Positions 15,625-24,322 of a DNA stretch of 64,000 nucleotides are shown in pieces (position 1 is the stretch's first letter; the number at the start of each line of letters is the position of its first letter). Both the position numbers and the translations under genes were made by a program. The stretch comes from JAUVXJ01 sp964433755 (lineage in GTDB: Bacteria > Chloroflexota > Anaerolineae > UBA7937 > B3-Chlor). Where the stretch lies: positions 372,001 to 436,000 of the forward strand of contig CAYSSR010000003.1 of NCBI GenBank assembly GCA_964433755.1, written 5' to 3'. Under the pieces are notes generated by a model that was not told where the DNA came from, did no database searches, and saw nothing but the letters and a program-made list of their open reading frames with translations.

Positions 15625-16662
15625 ATGCCCCAAGACGTACGCATCCTGCTCATCGGCCTGGGCAACCTAGGCCGCAGGTTCTGCGACATCCTGGCAGAGA
15701 AAGGGCCGCAAGTAGAGGCTGACTACGGACTGCGGCTCCTGCTGGTGGGGGCTGGCGACAGCCGTGGCTCCGCCTTTCTCGCCAAGGGTCTCGACCCCGC
15801 GCAGGTCTCCGCCATCAAACAAAGTGGCGGTACTATCGCCGACTATCCCCGGGTGGGAAGCACAGGCGAATCGGCGGCGGACCTCGTGGCCCGGCGCAAG
15901 GCCGACGTCCTCTGCGAGGCGTCCCCGGTCAACCTCAACCAGGGCGCCGAGCCGGGGCTGACCCACATCCGCGCCGCCCTCCAGCGGGGAATGCACGTGG
16001 CCACGCCCAACAAGGGTCCCCTGGTGGTGGCCTTCCAGGAACTGCACGACCTCGCCCGGCGAAACGATGCACAGCTCCGCTTCGACGGCACCGTCGCGGG
16101 GGGCCTGCCCGCCATCAACCTGGGGCAGCGGGACCTGCGCGGAGCCACCGTCTCTCGCATCGAAGCCGTGCCCAACCTGGTCACCGGGTACATCCTGGAG
16201 CTGCTGGGGGACGGTTTGTCCTGGGAGTCGGCCGTGGAACGTGGTCGTGAGGAGGGAGCCCTGGAGGCCGATCCCCCCTTCGATCTCGATGGATGGGATG
16301 CCGCCGCCAAGCTCGTGATCCTGGTCAACGCAGTGATGGGCATCCCAGCGAAGCTGGAGGACGTAGACCGCACTGGCATCACAGGCCTGGGCATGGGGGA
16401 CATCCGCGAGGCCCGAGGGGCGGGACGGGTCTACAAGCTGCTGGCCACCGCGGAGCGGCGTGACGACGGCGGGGCCGACCTCAGAGTGGCTCCGACCCTG
16501 ATGCCCACGGGCCACTTTCTATCCGGCTTGGGCCGCAAGCAGATGGGGGTGCTCTACCACACGGACATCTACGGCACCATCATGGCCGCCATCGACGAGC
16601 CCACGCCGGTGCCCTCGGCGGCGACGATGCTGCGGGATGTGCTGGATATCTATGCTCGCTAG
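15625..16662 (+). CDS. Homoserine dehydrogenase
   Basis: The 345-residue product reduces aspartate semialdehyde to homoserine with NAD(P)H on the way to threonine and methionine. The Rossmann start is RILLIGLGNLGRRFCDIL. The nucleotide/substrate boundary shows CEASPVNLNQG and HVATPNKGPLVV, followed by FDGTVAGGLPAIN. The catalytic segment DLDGWDAAAKLVILVN has the family Asp and Lys (about residues 221-227). It has no aspartokinase part and no C-terminal ACT domain, so feedback control by threonine is not expected. The protein is shorter than typical ACT-bearing forms (about 430). GGAGG precedes ATG 15625. It stands alone with its own promoter. Confidence 0.88.
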   Translation: MPQDVRILLIGLGNLGRRFCDILAEKGPQVEADYGLRLLLVGAGDSRGSAFLAKGLDPAQVSAIKQSGGTIADYPRVGSTGESAADLVARRKADVLCEASPVNLNQGAEPGLTHIRAALQRGMHVATPNKGPLVVAFQELHDLARRNDAQLRFDGTVAGGLPAINLGQRDLRGATVSRIEAVPNLVTGYILELLGDGLSWESAVERGREEGALEADPPFDLDGWDAAAKLVILVNAVMGIPAKLEDVDRTGITGLGMGDIREARGAGRVYKLLATAERRDDGGADLRVAPTLMPTGHFLSGLGRKQMGVLYHTDIYGTIMAAIDEPTPVPSAATMLRDVLDIYAR

Positions 16663-16823
16663 GCCGCAGGCCTCGAATCAGCAAGGGCCCGTGTGACCCA
16701 TGGCCAGATCTTGATGCCCACCAGGAAACCTAGAGGAAGTTCTCTGATCCCTCGTGATCTCTCCTCGGCTTCCCCGCATCTGCACCCCACTACTTCCCCT
16801 TCCACACTCGCTGACCACCAGCA

Positions 16824-16852
16824 TGGTCAGAACCAACGAGCTGTGATAGGAT
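16824..16852 (+). promoter_or_regulatory. Possible promoter for the GNAT gene
   Basis: TGGTCA (16824-16829), 17 bp and extended -10 TGaTAGGAT (TAGGAT 16847-16852). It lies about 80 nt before ATG 16935. The rest of the 16663-16934 gap shows no gene. Confidence 0.4.
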
Positions 16853-16934
16853 CAGTGGTCGGCACTGCATGGGTCGCGCCTTGACGGCATGCCGTTGCAC
16901 AGGTGACATCCGTACCCAGGGAAGAGTCTCCCGA

Positions 16935-17489
16935 ATGAGAGAGAGCACACTACTGAGAACGAAGAGGATGCAGTTGATCCCGGGCACCCCGGAACTCCTT
17001 CGTGCAGAGATGGAGAACCAGGAGCGGTTTGCCGACCTTCTCGGGGCCACGGTCCCCGACGGCTGGCCACCGGAGGAGGTGGATCAGGCCACGCTGGAGT
17101 TCATGGCCCTGCTCCTGGAGGAGGGTCCCCACCAGGCCGGATGGTGGTGCTGGTACTTCGTCCTCAGGAGCGAGGAAGGGCAGGAAGGTGTGCTCATTGG
17201 CAACGGGGGCTTCAAGGGGCGCCCTTCACCACGGGGCACCGTGGAGATCGGCTATTCCATCCACCCCTCGTTCCGCAATCGTGGCTACGCCACCGAGGCC
17301 GTAGGGGAACTCGTGGCCTGGGCCTTCGACCACCCCTGCGTCCGACGCGTCGTGGCCGATATCCTGCCCTCGAACGAGGCCTCCAAGCGCGTCCTGGAGA
17401 AGGCTGGCTTCGTGGATACGGGCACGCGCCCTCGCAGGCGCTTGATGCGTTTCGCTCTGGAGAGACCGGACGCCCTTGACCAGGGGTAG
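16935..17489 (+). CDS. GNAT family N-acetyltransferase (RimJ/RimL-like)
   Basis: The 184-residue product belongs to the acetyltransferase_3 type. It starts with LLRTKRMQLIPGTPELLRAE, the usual opening of RimJ/RimL-like enzymes. It then shows GNGGFKGRPSPRGTVEIGYS, the acetyl-CoA pyrophosphate loop SFRNRGYATEAVGELVAWA (RNRGYATEA, about residue 115) and the closing VADILPSNEASKRVLEKAGF. The acceptor (protein N-terminus, amino acid or drug) cannot be told. ATG 16935 was chosen on the family start; no strong ribosome site is visible. It converges with the flavin reductase gene, 35 nt apart. Confidence 0.85.
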   Translation: MRESTLLRTKRMQLIPGTPELLRAEMENQERFADLLGATVPDGWPPEEVDQATLEFMALLLEEGPHQAGWWCWYFVLRSEEGQEGVLIGNGGFKGRPSPRGTVEIGYSIHPSFRNRGYATEAVGELVAWAFDHPCVRRVVADILPSNEASKRVLEKAGFVDTGTRPRRRLMRFALERPDALDQG

Positions 17490-17524
17490 GGAGCCAGCTC
17501 CGGTCAGCGCACGCCGACCCCGGC

Positions 17525-18250
17525 CTACGCGTCGTTGACGCGAGCGACGATCCTCTCCGCTTTGGCGTTCATCGCTGCCACGTACTCGTCCAGCGACACG
17601 AGCTCGCGGCCCACGATGTCCAGAGTCTCCTTGGACATCCGGCCCTCTGTAGCCAGTTGATACCCGGCCGCCTTGGCAGCCTCCAGCACGTCGTCCAGAG
17701 ACTCGCCCCGGTGGAGCAGATCGCGCATCGTCTGTCCGTGGGGTCTCAGCACCGCTCCCACGAACTCCCTGTCGACCTGCCGGCAGAGCCCCTTCACCTG
17801 CGCCACCAGGGGCTCGAAGTTGCGCATCTCCCACAGGCCGCAGTTGGAGACCAGCACCACCTTGCCGCCTCTCACCGCGTCCTCCACCAGGTGGCGGCTA
17901 CGACCACTGCGCACCTCGACAGGCAACCGCAGCAAGGGCATGGTGCGATCCATGACGTTCTTCAACGGGCCACTCGCGCCATCGTTGTAGAGAGGTGTGG
18001 CCAGGACCCAGATGTCCGCCTCCCGCAGCTTGGCCAGGAGCGCCGCCATGTCGTCTTCCTGGACACACCGGCCGGGAGTCTTGATCCAGCAGGAAAAACA
18101 TCCCAGACATGGGTGAATGTCCAGGTCCTTGACGTGCACAACCTCAACGTCCGCCCCGGCGTCCCGCAGCCCTTCCAGAAATGGTCCCAGGACAACTGCC
18201 GTGTTCCCCCTGTCCTTGTGGGGACTGCCGTTGATGGCCACAACCTTCAT
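17525..18250 (-). CDS. NADPH-dependent FMN reductase / iron-sulfur flavoprotein family
   Basis: The 241-residue product has a flavodoxin-like fold. FMN phosphate is bound by AINGSPHKDRGNT (about residues 5-17). A Cys cluster follows, IHPCLGCFSCWIKTPGRC (residues about 46-63), which in iron-sulfur flavoproteins binds a 4Fe-4S cluster. The isoalloxazine loop is ATPLYNDGASGPLKNVMDR. The C-terminal 80 residues are helical. Redox partner and substrate are unknown. AAGGAACGG precedes ATG 18250. It converges with the GNAT gene and follows the oligoendopeptidase gene on the same strand after a 311-bp gap. Confidence 0.85.
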   Translation of the reverse strand: MKVVAINGSPHKDRGNTAVVLGPFLEGLRDAGADVEVVHVKDLDIHPCLGCFSCWIKTPGRCVQEDDMAALLAKLREADIWVLATPLYNDGASGPLKNVMDRTMPLLRLPVEVRSGRSRHLVEDAVRGGKVVLVSNCGLWEMRNFEPLVAQVKGLCRQVDREFVGAVLRPHGQTMRDLLHRGESLDDVLEAAKAAGYQLATEGRMSKETLDIVGRELVSLDEYVAAMNAKAERIVARVNDA

Positions 18251-18561
18251 GGCTACCGTTCCTTTCTTGACTGCTACTGCGCATCATCGGGTGAGGCCAA
18301 GAGCGCTACGCACACCCTCGCGCCTTGACTGTGGCCGCGCGGCATGCCGTGCGGCACCGAGAGTTGCGTCCTGCGCACTCTCACGGTCATCAAGCACAAC
18401 GTGCTGGCAGGAGAGTCACAACGAAGCCTCCAAGGACGCGAAGTCCTAATCGATTGCCGCTTCCTGGATTGGACATCGCCTTCTGACGAATCAGACAGAA
18501 GCGTCACCGCGTCTGCCGATGGGTGTGCAGAGCCCACGCGCCCGTCACCACGACATGGCCG
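18251..18561. other. Intergenic region with a GC-rich palindromic hairpin
   Basis: The only structure seen is a 22-bp near-perfect palindrome at 18334-18355 (GCCGCGCGGCA/TGCCGTGCGGC, one mismatch). It may end transcription from the peptidase gene or fold in the reductase leader; there is no T run. No gene is supported here. Confidence 0.45.
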
Positions 18562-20388
18562 CTACAGGGACACGTACCGGTGAATGCGCTCGTCGATGAC
18601 CTTCATGCTGCCTTGCCAGAAGGCGGGCTCTTTGAGGTCTATGCCGAAGCGGGCCGCGAGCTCGTCGGCGTCCGCCTCGCCGGTGCCTCGCAGCAGCGCG
18701 TCGTAGTCCTCCAGAAAGTCCGCGCCCTGCTCCTGGTAGATGGCGTAGAGGCCCAGACCGAAGAGCAGCCCGAAGGCATAGGGGAAGTTGTAGAACGACA
18801 GCGACGGGATGTAGTAGTGGGGCTTCCAGGTCCACATGTACCGGTGCAGATGATTCCCATCCAGCGCCTCTGCGTACGTCTCCTTCTGGGCGCGGGTCAT
18901 GATCTCACAGAAGTCGTCGGCCGAGAGCTCAGCCTCCTCCCGGCGCTGGAAGACCTCCGTCTCGAAGAGGTACCGGGAATAGATGTCCACGATGACCTGG
19001 CTGGCGTTGAGGAGGAAGGTCTCCAGGATAGCCAACTCCTCGTCGGCGCTCGCGGCCTGGGCCAACGCGGCATCGGTGACGATGGTCTCGCACATGATGG
19101 AGGCCGTCTCGGCCAGGGTCATGGGCGTTCGGCGCTGCAAGGGCGTCTTCCCTTTCTGGGTCTCGTTGTGATAGGCATGGCCGAGCTCGTGGGCGATGGT
19201 GGCAAGCTGATCCAGCGAACCGTCGAAGTTGCACATCACCCGCGACTCTTCCACTCCCAGGACCCTCATACAGAAGGCTCCGCCTTGCTTGCCGCCGCGA
19301 GGCTCTGCATCGATCCACCGGTTGTCGTAGGCGCGACGAGCCAGCTCCGCCAACCGCTCCGAGAAGGTTGCGAACTGGCTCAGGATGAAGTCCCGGGCCT
19401 CGTCCCACCTGTAGCGTCGCTCCGCCCGACCCACCGGCGCCCACAGGTCCCACCAGGCCAGCGCCGGCTTGCCCAATCGTTCCGCCTTGGAGTGCCAGTA
19501 GCGACGAAACATGGGGAACGACTCACGCATCACGCCAAGCAGGGTCTCCAGCGTCTCGCGGTCGATGCGGGCCTGATCCAGGGTAGCATGGAGCGGATCG
19601 GTACGGCCCCGCCTCTTGTACACGGTGATCACCGAGCCTTTGACGCCGTTCAGGCAAGCCGCGAGAGGCTCCTGCACTCCCTCCCACGCTCCGTGCTCTG
19701 CCTCGTAGGCCCTGCGCCTGACGTCCTCGTCGGGATCACTGCGCAGGTTGATGAGCACGGTGATCGGCAGGTCCTCGACCCTGCCCTCTCGCTTGAAAGG
19801 GACCTTGACCTGCGAGGAAACCACCCCCTGGAGCTTGCTCCACGCCGTGGCGCCGCTCAAGGAGAGCTCGGAGGCCAACGTCTCCTCGGCCTCGCTCATC
19901 AGATACTGGCTCTGCTCGGCGGCCTCCTTGAGGAAAAAGCTGTGTTCCTGCGCCGAACCTTCGTGCTCCAGAGCGGCGGGCAGCGCCTTGGGGTCCTCCG
20001 TGATCGTGCGCATCCAACCCTGGAAGAACACACTCTGCCGCTCCAGCCGCACTCCAAGCATCTCCAACTCCGACTCGAGACGTTTGGCTTTGGTGTTGTA
20101 CGAATCCGTCGACACGAAGCTGTGGACGTAGGATTCGAGCGTTCCGAATAGCCGGATGAGATCGTTCATGCGGTCCACGTAGCCGCCAATGGTCTCAGCA
20201 AGTTGACCGGAGTCCTTGGGCCTCGCACCACCCCTGCCGATCTGGTGCTCCTCAATGTAGATGTCCAAGTCGTCCAGCTTCACCTTCACCTCAGCGACGG
20301 CATCACTGAACTCCCTCGACTCCAACCCTGGATAGACGTTGGATAGGTCCCAATGAGGTAGAGGCCCGACCTCGGCTTCCGTTCCCAT
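18562..20388 (-). CDS. M3-family oligoendopeptidase F-type metallopeptidase
   Basis: The 608-residue cytoplasmic product degrades short peptides. The zinc site is HELGH at residues 400-404 (IAHELGHAYHNET), with the third ligand Glu in the downstream helix PMTLAETASIMCET. Other M3B/PepF marks are HWDLSNVYPGLES at the N-terminus, the helical lid region (residues 60-330) and the C-terminal YYIPSLSFYNFPYAFGLLFG. Length (600) matches PepF-like enzymes. AAAGGACG precedes ATG 20388. A long frame on the opposite strand (18523-20151) is only its codon-bias shadow. The gene lies downstream of the membrane protein that follows hisD, but a 129-nt gap separates them. Confidence 0.93.
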   Translation of the reverse strand: MGTEAEVGPLPHWDLSNVYPGLESREFSDAVAEVKVKLDDLDIYIEEHQIGRGGARPKDSGQLAETIGGYVDRMNDLIRLFGTLESYVHSFVSTDSYNTKAKRLESELEMLGVRLERQSVFFQGWMRTITEDPKALPAALEHEGSAQEHSFFLKEAAEQSQYLMSEAEETLASELSLSGATAWSKLQGVVSSQVKVPFKREGRVEDLPITVLINLRSDPDEDVRRRAYEAEHGAWEGVQEPLAACLNGVKGSVITVYKRRGRTDPLHATLDQARIDRETLETLLGVMRESFPMFRRYWHSKAERLGKPALAWWDLWAPVGRAERRYRWDEARDFILSQFATFSERLAELARRAYDNRWIDAEPRGGKQGGAFCMRVLGVEESRVMCNFDGSLDQLATIAHELGHAYHNETQKGKTPLQRRTPMTLAETASIMCETIVTDAALAQAASADEELAILETFLLNASQVIVDIYSRYLFETEVFQRREEAELSADDFCEIMTRAQKETYAEALDGNHLHRYMWTWKPHYYIPSLSFYNFPYAFGLLFGLGLYAIYQEQGADFLEDYDALLRGTGEADADELAARFGIDLKEPAFWQGSMKVIDERIHRYVSL

Positions 20389-20517
20389 GATCTCGTCCTT
20401 TCCGCCATCCTACCTGCCAGCGCGTCCCCATGACACGCACCCGTTCCGCCAATGGGAAGTTTACCCTCTATGCGCGGAGGAGCGCAACGCCAACGCACAG
20501 CCACGGGACGCCACCTG

Positions 20518-21054
20518 TCAGACAGCCCGGAAGGCTCTCCTGCCCAGATGATAGACGATGGCCAGGGCACAGGCAACGAGGAGCGCCCACTTCACCGCAG
20601 CAGCGCTAGAGGAAAGGAGAATGAGGAAAGCCGAGCGAGCGCTGCCCTGGCCCAGAAGGAAGAGCTCCAGTCCGTTCTCCAGCCAGTCCAGCACACCCGC
20701 GAGGAAGGGAAACGCGAGGAGTAAGGCCAAGCCCCTGCCTGGCCGGGTGCCAGGAGGCAAGGCCAGCGCACCGAGCAGGCCAGACAGGAAGAGTGAGTAG
20801 ACAAGAGGGAACAGGAGGTCGATCCACAGATTGCGTCTCTCCATCTCCAACACGCCCGTCTCGTCCCAGCGCGCTACGATCTCGTCGAACCTGGCCCCGG
20901 AGAAGGCGAGTTCGAGATCCAGCATGCCGGGAGTCCCCTCGGGCGCCTGGCGTTCCGTCGCCGCGAAGAAGAGCAAGAAGGCGGCGCTCAACACACCGCA
21001 CGCCACCATAACCTGTCTTCGAGACGCCCAATGCACCAGACTGTGGATAGTCAC
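20518..21054 (-). CDS. Hypothetical membrane protein downstream of hisD
   Basis: The 178-residue product has about four membrane segments: VMVACGVLSAAFLLFFAAT, LLFPLVYSLFLSGLLGALAL, LALLLAFPFLAGVLDWLENG and WALLVACALAIVYHL. A soluble loop lies between the first two (residues about 35-75, with ARFDEIVARWDETG). I recognise no family. The start is GTG 21054 with AGGGGTAGG upstream. It begins 18 nt after the hisD stop, so it may ride on the histidine transcript, but nothing in the sequence links it to histidine. Confidence 0.65.
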   Translation of the reverse strand: MTIHSLVHWASRRQVMVACGVLSAAFLLFFAATERQAPEGTPGMLDLELAFSGARFDEIVARWDETGVLEMERRNLWIDLLFPLVYSLFLSGLLGALALPPGTRPGRGLALLLAFPFLAGVLDWLENGLELFLLGQGSARSAFLILLSSSAAAVKWALLVACALAIVYHLGRRAFRAV

Positions 21055-21072
21055 CCTACCCCTCTCCCTGAG

Positions 21073-22332
21073 TCACGCACCCAGCCTGAACTCTACCGAC
21101 TCGGCGTGTGCCACCAAGCCCTCCAGCTCAGCGAGCTGTTGAGCGAGCGGACCGATACGGGCCAGACCGTCTTCGCTCACCCGCAGTGTGGTCTGAACCT
21201 TGAGAAAGTCCATCACCGAAAGCCCTCCGGTGTACCGGGCGGCGCGATTGGTGGGCAGGGTGTGGTTGAGCCCGCTGCTGTAGTCCCCCAGCGCCACGGC
21301 TGAGTACGGGCCGATAAACAGCGAACCGTAGTTGCAGAGCCGGTCCGTCCATCTCTCGGGATCGGCAACCTGCAACTGGAGGTGCTCTGGCGCCTTGCGG
21401 TTCGCCAGGTCGATGGCCTCGTCCATGCCTTCAGCGACGACGAGAAGACCACTCGCCGGGAGGAACTCGCCAGCCGCGCCTGACTCTCCCCTCCGCCGCT
21501 CCACCTCATCGTTCACCCTGTCCGCCAGGTCGGAGCACGTCGTCACCAGCACACACACCGCGTCCGGGTCGTGCTCGGCCTGGGCCAGGAGGTCCGCTGC
21601 CACGAACCTCGGGTCGGCCGACTCATCCGCCAGCACCAGCACCTCCGAGGGCCCGGCCACGAAGTCGATGCCTACAATCCCAAAGAGCTGTCGCTTGGCC
21701 TCAGCGACGTATCTGTTGCCGGGTCCCACGACCTTGTCCACGGCAGCCACCGTCTCCGTTCCGTAGGCCAGGGCGCCGATGGCCTGCGCGCCTCCCATAC
21801 GATACACCTCGCTGACGCCGGCGATCCTCGCCGCTGCCAGTATAGCTGGGTGAACGGTTCCCTCGCAAGAGGGCGGCGAGCAGAGGGCTATCTCCCGAAC
21901 CCCGGCCACCCTGGCGGGCACGGCGCACATCAGGACCGTGGAGGGCAAGGGGTACCGACCGCCCGGAGTATACACCCCCACGCGCTCTATCGGCACCACT
22001 CTCTGCCCGGTGAAGACGCCGGGCTCGATCTCGTACTCGAAGTCCTCGAGTTGCTGCTTCTGCCTCTCGGCGAAACGCCTGATGCGATCGGCGGCCTCTT
22101 CTAGCGCGGAGATGGCCTCGCCGTTCAGTTGCTCGCAGGCCGCGTCAAGCTCGTCCCTCTGGATCCTGAACTCCAGCACCTGCACGCCGACGAACTGAAG
22201 AGTGTACTCCCTGAGGGCCTCGTCTCCTCTCGCCCGGACGTCGGCCAGTATCTCTCGAACCACTGGCAGGTCCTCCGGCGCTGCTTCACCCCAGAACCCC
22301 TGATCCAGCTCTCCTGGTGTCACGATCCTCAT
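21073..22332 (-). CDS. hisD: Histidinol dehydrogenase
   Basis: The 419-residue enzyme performs the last two oxidations, histidinol to histidinal to histidine, with NAD+ and zinc. Visible marks are PGGRYPLPSTVLMCAVPARV, GTETVAAVDKVVGPGNRYVAEAKR (short mark VGPGNRYV), DFVAGPSEVLVLADESADP, the zinc-site AQAEHDPDA and the catalytic Glu/His in KAPEHLQLQ. The C-terminal HTLPTNRAARYTGGLSV carries the last zinc-site His region. Length (420-435) is normal. The start overlaps the stop of the hisA-IE gene by 4 nt (ATGA), and this is the last pathway gene of the operon. Confidence 0.97.
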   Translation of the reverse strand: MRIVTPGELDQGFWGEAAPEDLPVVREILADVRARGDEALREYTLQFVGVQVLEFRIQRDELDAACEQLNGEAISALEEAADRIRRFAERQKQQLEDFEYEIEPGVFTGQRVVPIERVGVYTPGGRYPLPSTVLMCAVPARVAGVREIALCSPPSCEGTVHPAILAAARIAGVSEVYRMGGAQAIGALAYGTETVAAVDKVVGPGNRYVAEAKRQLFGIVGIDFVAGPSEVLVLADESADPRFVAADLLAQAEHDPDAVCVLVTTCSDLADRVNDEVERRRGESGAAGEFLPASGLLVVAEGMDEAIDLANRKAPEHLQLQVADPERWTDRLCNYGSLFIGPYSAVALGDYSSGLNHTLPTNRAARYTGGLSVMDFLKVQTTLRVSEDGLARIGPLAQQLAELEGLVAHAESVEFRLGA

Positions 22333-23573
22333 GACCTTCTCCGCCTTCTCAGCTCGTACATCACCTCGTCCAGCTCGACGCCGCTCCGCGCCAGCAGGGC
22401 CACGAGGAAGAAGAGGACATCCGCCGCCTCGTGAACCGTGTGCTCTCTTCCCTCCGCCTCCACGACTTCGTGCGCCTCCTCCAGCAGCTTCTCCCTCACC
22501 AGACCCGGGGTGAGCGTCGCGGTATAGGAGCCGGGGGTAGGGTGCTCCAGCCGGTCCTTGACCACCTGAGACAACTCCTGGAGCGTGAACCTCCTATCGC
22601 CGAAGCACGAATAGCTGCCCAGATGACAGGCCACCCCCTTCTGCTGCACCGTGGCCAGCAGGGCGTCTCTATCGCAGTCCGCCCTCATCCTCACTAACCT
22701 CTGAACGTGCCCGGAGGTCTCTCCCTTGTTCCACAGCTTCTTCCTGGACCTGGAGTAGTACCACATACTGCCGGTCTCGAAGATCTTCCTCAGAGACTCT
22801 TTGTTGCTGTAGGCGAGCATCAACACCTGTCCTGCCTCGTCGCAGGTCACCGTGGGCAGGAGATCGGTCTTCCAGTTCAAAGACTCCACGAACCCCTCCA
22901 CCAGGTCTATCTTCCCGGTGTACAGAGCCATGCCCAGTTGTGCATCCAGACCCATCCCGGCCAGGGCTGCTACCTCTTCTTGGGTGGTGATGCCACCTGC
23001 CACGGTCAGGGAGCTGTCTGTGGAACCTGCCAACCTGCGTATGGTCTCCATGTCGGTGCCCTGGAGCATGCCCTCCTTCTCCACACAGGTGAACAGGAAG
23101 GACGAAGCACACCGCTCGAGGTCGGGAAGCACGTCGAATAGATCGAGACCCGTCCTGTGTCTCCACGCCTGGGTCACGATCTCTTGTCCGAGAGCATCCA
23201 CCGCGATCATCACCCGTTCCCTGCCCACGGCTGACGAGAGGTCGTCCAGAAAGCCTTGGTTGACGGAGTCGTTCGCGAAGGCTGTGGTCCCCACGATGAC
23301 CTTCACCGCTCCGTAGGAGACCAGCTCCCTCGCTCGCTGCACACTGTGTATTCCACCGCCTACGCGGCACTCCGCCCTCTTACAGATCTCCCGTACGATG
23401 TCGCTGTTGGAGCCCGTACCCATGGCCGCGTCGAGGTCGATGACCGCGATCTCGCCGAACCGGTCCCACTCCTCCGCCAGCTCCAGGGGATCGTCTCGTT
23501 CCAGGACCTTCTCTCGCCCCTGCCTCAACTGCACTGTCTTGCCGCCCATCAGGTCTATGGAAGGAATGATCAT
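22329..23573 (-). CDS. hisA-hisIE: HisA-HisI-HisE trifunctional fusion protein
   Basis: The 414-residue protein joins three steps. Residues 1-228 are HisA (ProFAR isomerase barrel), with catalytic Asp7 (SIDLMGGK), Asp126 (IAVDALG) and Thr162, and the AVGG-type phosphate loops at CRVGGGIHS and TVAGGITT. Residues about 232-330 are HisI (PRA-CH), with VLMLAYSNKESL, WYYSRSRKKLWNKGETSG, the metal-site DCDRDALL and CHLGSYSC. Residues about 335-414 are HisE (PRA-PH), with REKLLEEAHEVVEA and HEAADVLFFLVALLA. The HisE and HisI steps come directly before HisA in the pathway, so the fusion holds three consecutive activities, but in the order A-I-E. ATG 23573 overlaps the hisF stop (ATGA). Fusion of HisI and HisE is common; HisA at the front is unusual. 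Confidence 0.93.
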   Translation of the reverse strand: MIIPSIDLMGGKTVQLRQGREKVLERDDPLELAEEWDRFGEIAVIDLDAAMGTGSNSDIVREICKRAECRVGGGIHSVQRARELVSYGAVKVIVGTTAFANDSVNQGFLDDLSSAVGRERVMIAVDALGQEIVTQAWRHRTGLDLFDVLPDLERCASSFLFTCVEKEGMLQGTDMETIRRLAGSTDSSLTVAGGITTQEEVAALAGMGLDAQLGMALYTGKIDLVEGFVESLNWKTDLLPTVTCDEAGQVLMLAYSNKESLRKIFETGSMWYYSRSRKKLWNKGETSGHVQRLVRMRADCDRDALLATVQQKGVACHLGSYSCFGDRRFTLQELSQVVKDRLEHPTPGSYTATLTPGLVREKLLEEAHEVVEAEGREHTVHEAADVLFFLVALLARSGVELDEVMYELRRRRRS

Positions 23574-24322
23574 CTCACTCTGACCCCCTGCTCTCTCAGG
23601 TACGCCTTGATCTCCGGTATGGTGTACTCTCCGTAGTGCAGAAGGGAGGCCAGCAGCACGGCATCGGCCTGGCCCTCGATGACGGCATCCGCTACCTGCC
23701 GAAGGGTGCCAGCGCCCCCCGAGGCGATGACGGGGACTCCCACCAACTCGGAGACTCTTCGCGTCAACTCCAGATCGTACCCGGCCTTGGTCCCATCCAT
23801 GTCGATGGAGTTCATGAGGACCTCCCCGGCTCCGAGAGACACCGCCTGTTCGATCCACTGCAACCCATCCAATCCGGTATCGTCCCGGCCTCCGTTGACG
23901 TAGGCATGCCAACCCTCGCCTACCCTCTTGAGGTCGGCGGACAAGACGATACACTGCGAGCCAAAGACCTCCGCCCCTGCCGACAAGAGAGCAGGGTCCC
24001 TGATGGCTGCGGTGCACACGGAGACCTTGTCCGCGCCGGCGTTCAGAATCCTGCGCATGTCCTCCACGCTTCTGATGCCGCCCCCCACGGTGAGAGGGAT
24101 GAACACCTCCTTCGATACCCTCTCCACGACCTCGGCCATGATCTCCCTGTCCCGGTACGAGGCACCGATGTCCAGGAAAGTCAATTCGTCAGCACCCTGG
24201 TCGTTGTACAACTTCGCCAGTTCCACGGGATCGCCAGCGTCCCGCACGCCCTTGAACCTCACGCCCTTGACCACCCTGCCGTCGAGGACGTCGAGGCAGG
24301 GAATGACCCTCGTCGCTAGCAT
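23570..24322 (-). CDS. hisF: Imidazole glycerol phosphate synthase, cyclase subunit
   Basis: The 250-residue barrel takes ammonia from HisH and PRFAR to make imidazole glycerol phosphate and AICAR. Catalytic Asp11 (VIPCLDVLDGRVVKG) and Asp130 (VLSADLKR) are at their canonical positions. The phosphate loops are LTVGGGIRS and VIASGGAGT. Normal motif CLDV-K/A-x-GRVVKG has Leu at the variable place. Length is standard. ATG 24322 overlaps the hisH end by 7 nt; the frame runs further upstream without signals. Confidence 0.96.
   Translation of the reverse strand: MLATRVIPCLDVLDGRVVKGVRFKGVRDAGDPVELAKLYNDQGADELTFLDIGASYRDREIMAEVVERVSKEVFIPLTVGGGIRSVEDMRRILNAGADKVSVCTAAIRDPALLSAGAEVFGSQCIVLSADLKRVGEGWHAYVNGGRDDTGLDGLQWIEQAVSLGAGEVLMNSIDMDGTKAGYDLELTRRVSELVGVPVIASGGAGTLRQVADAVIEGQADAVLLASLLHYGEYTIPEIKAYLREQGVRVR

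Noticed and set aside
18523..20151. 542-codon open frame opposite the oligoendopeptidase gene
   Set aside because: It lies exactly antisense to a strong M3 peptidase gene, lacks a family and has the composition of a codon-bias shadow.
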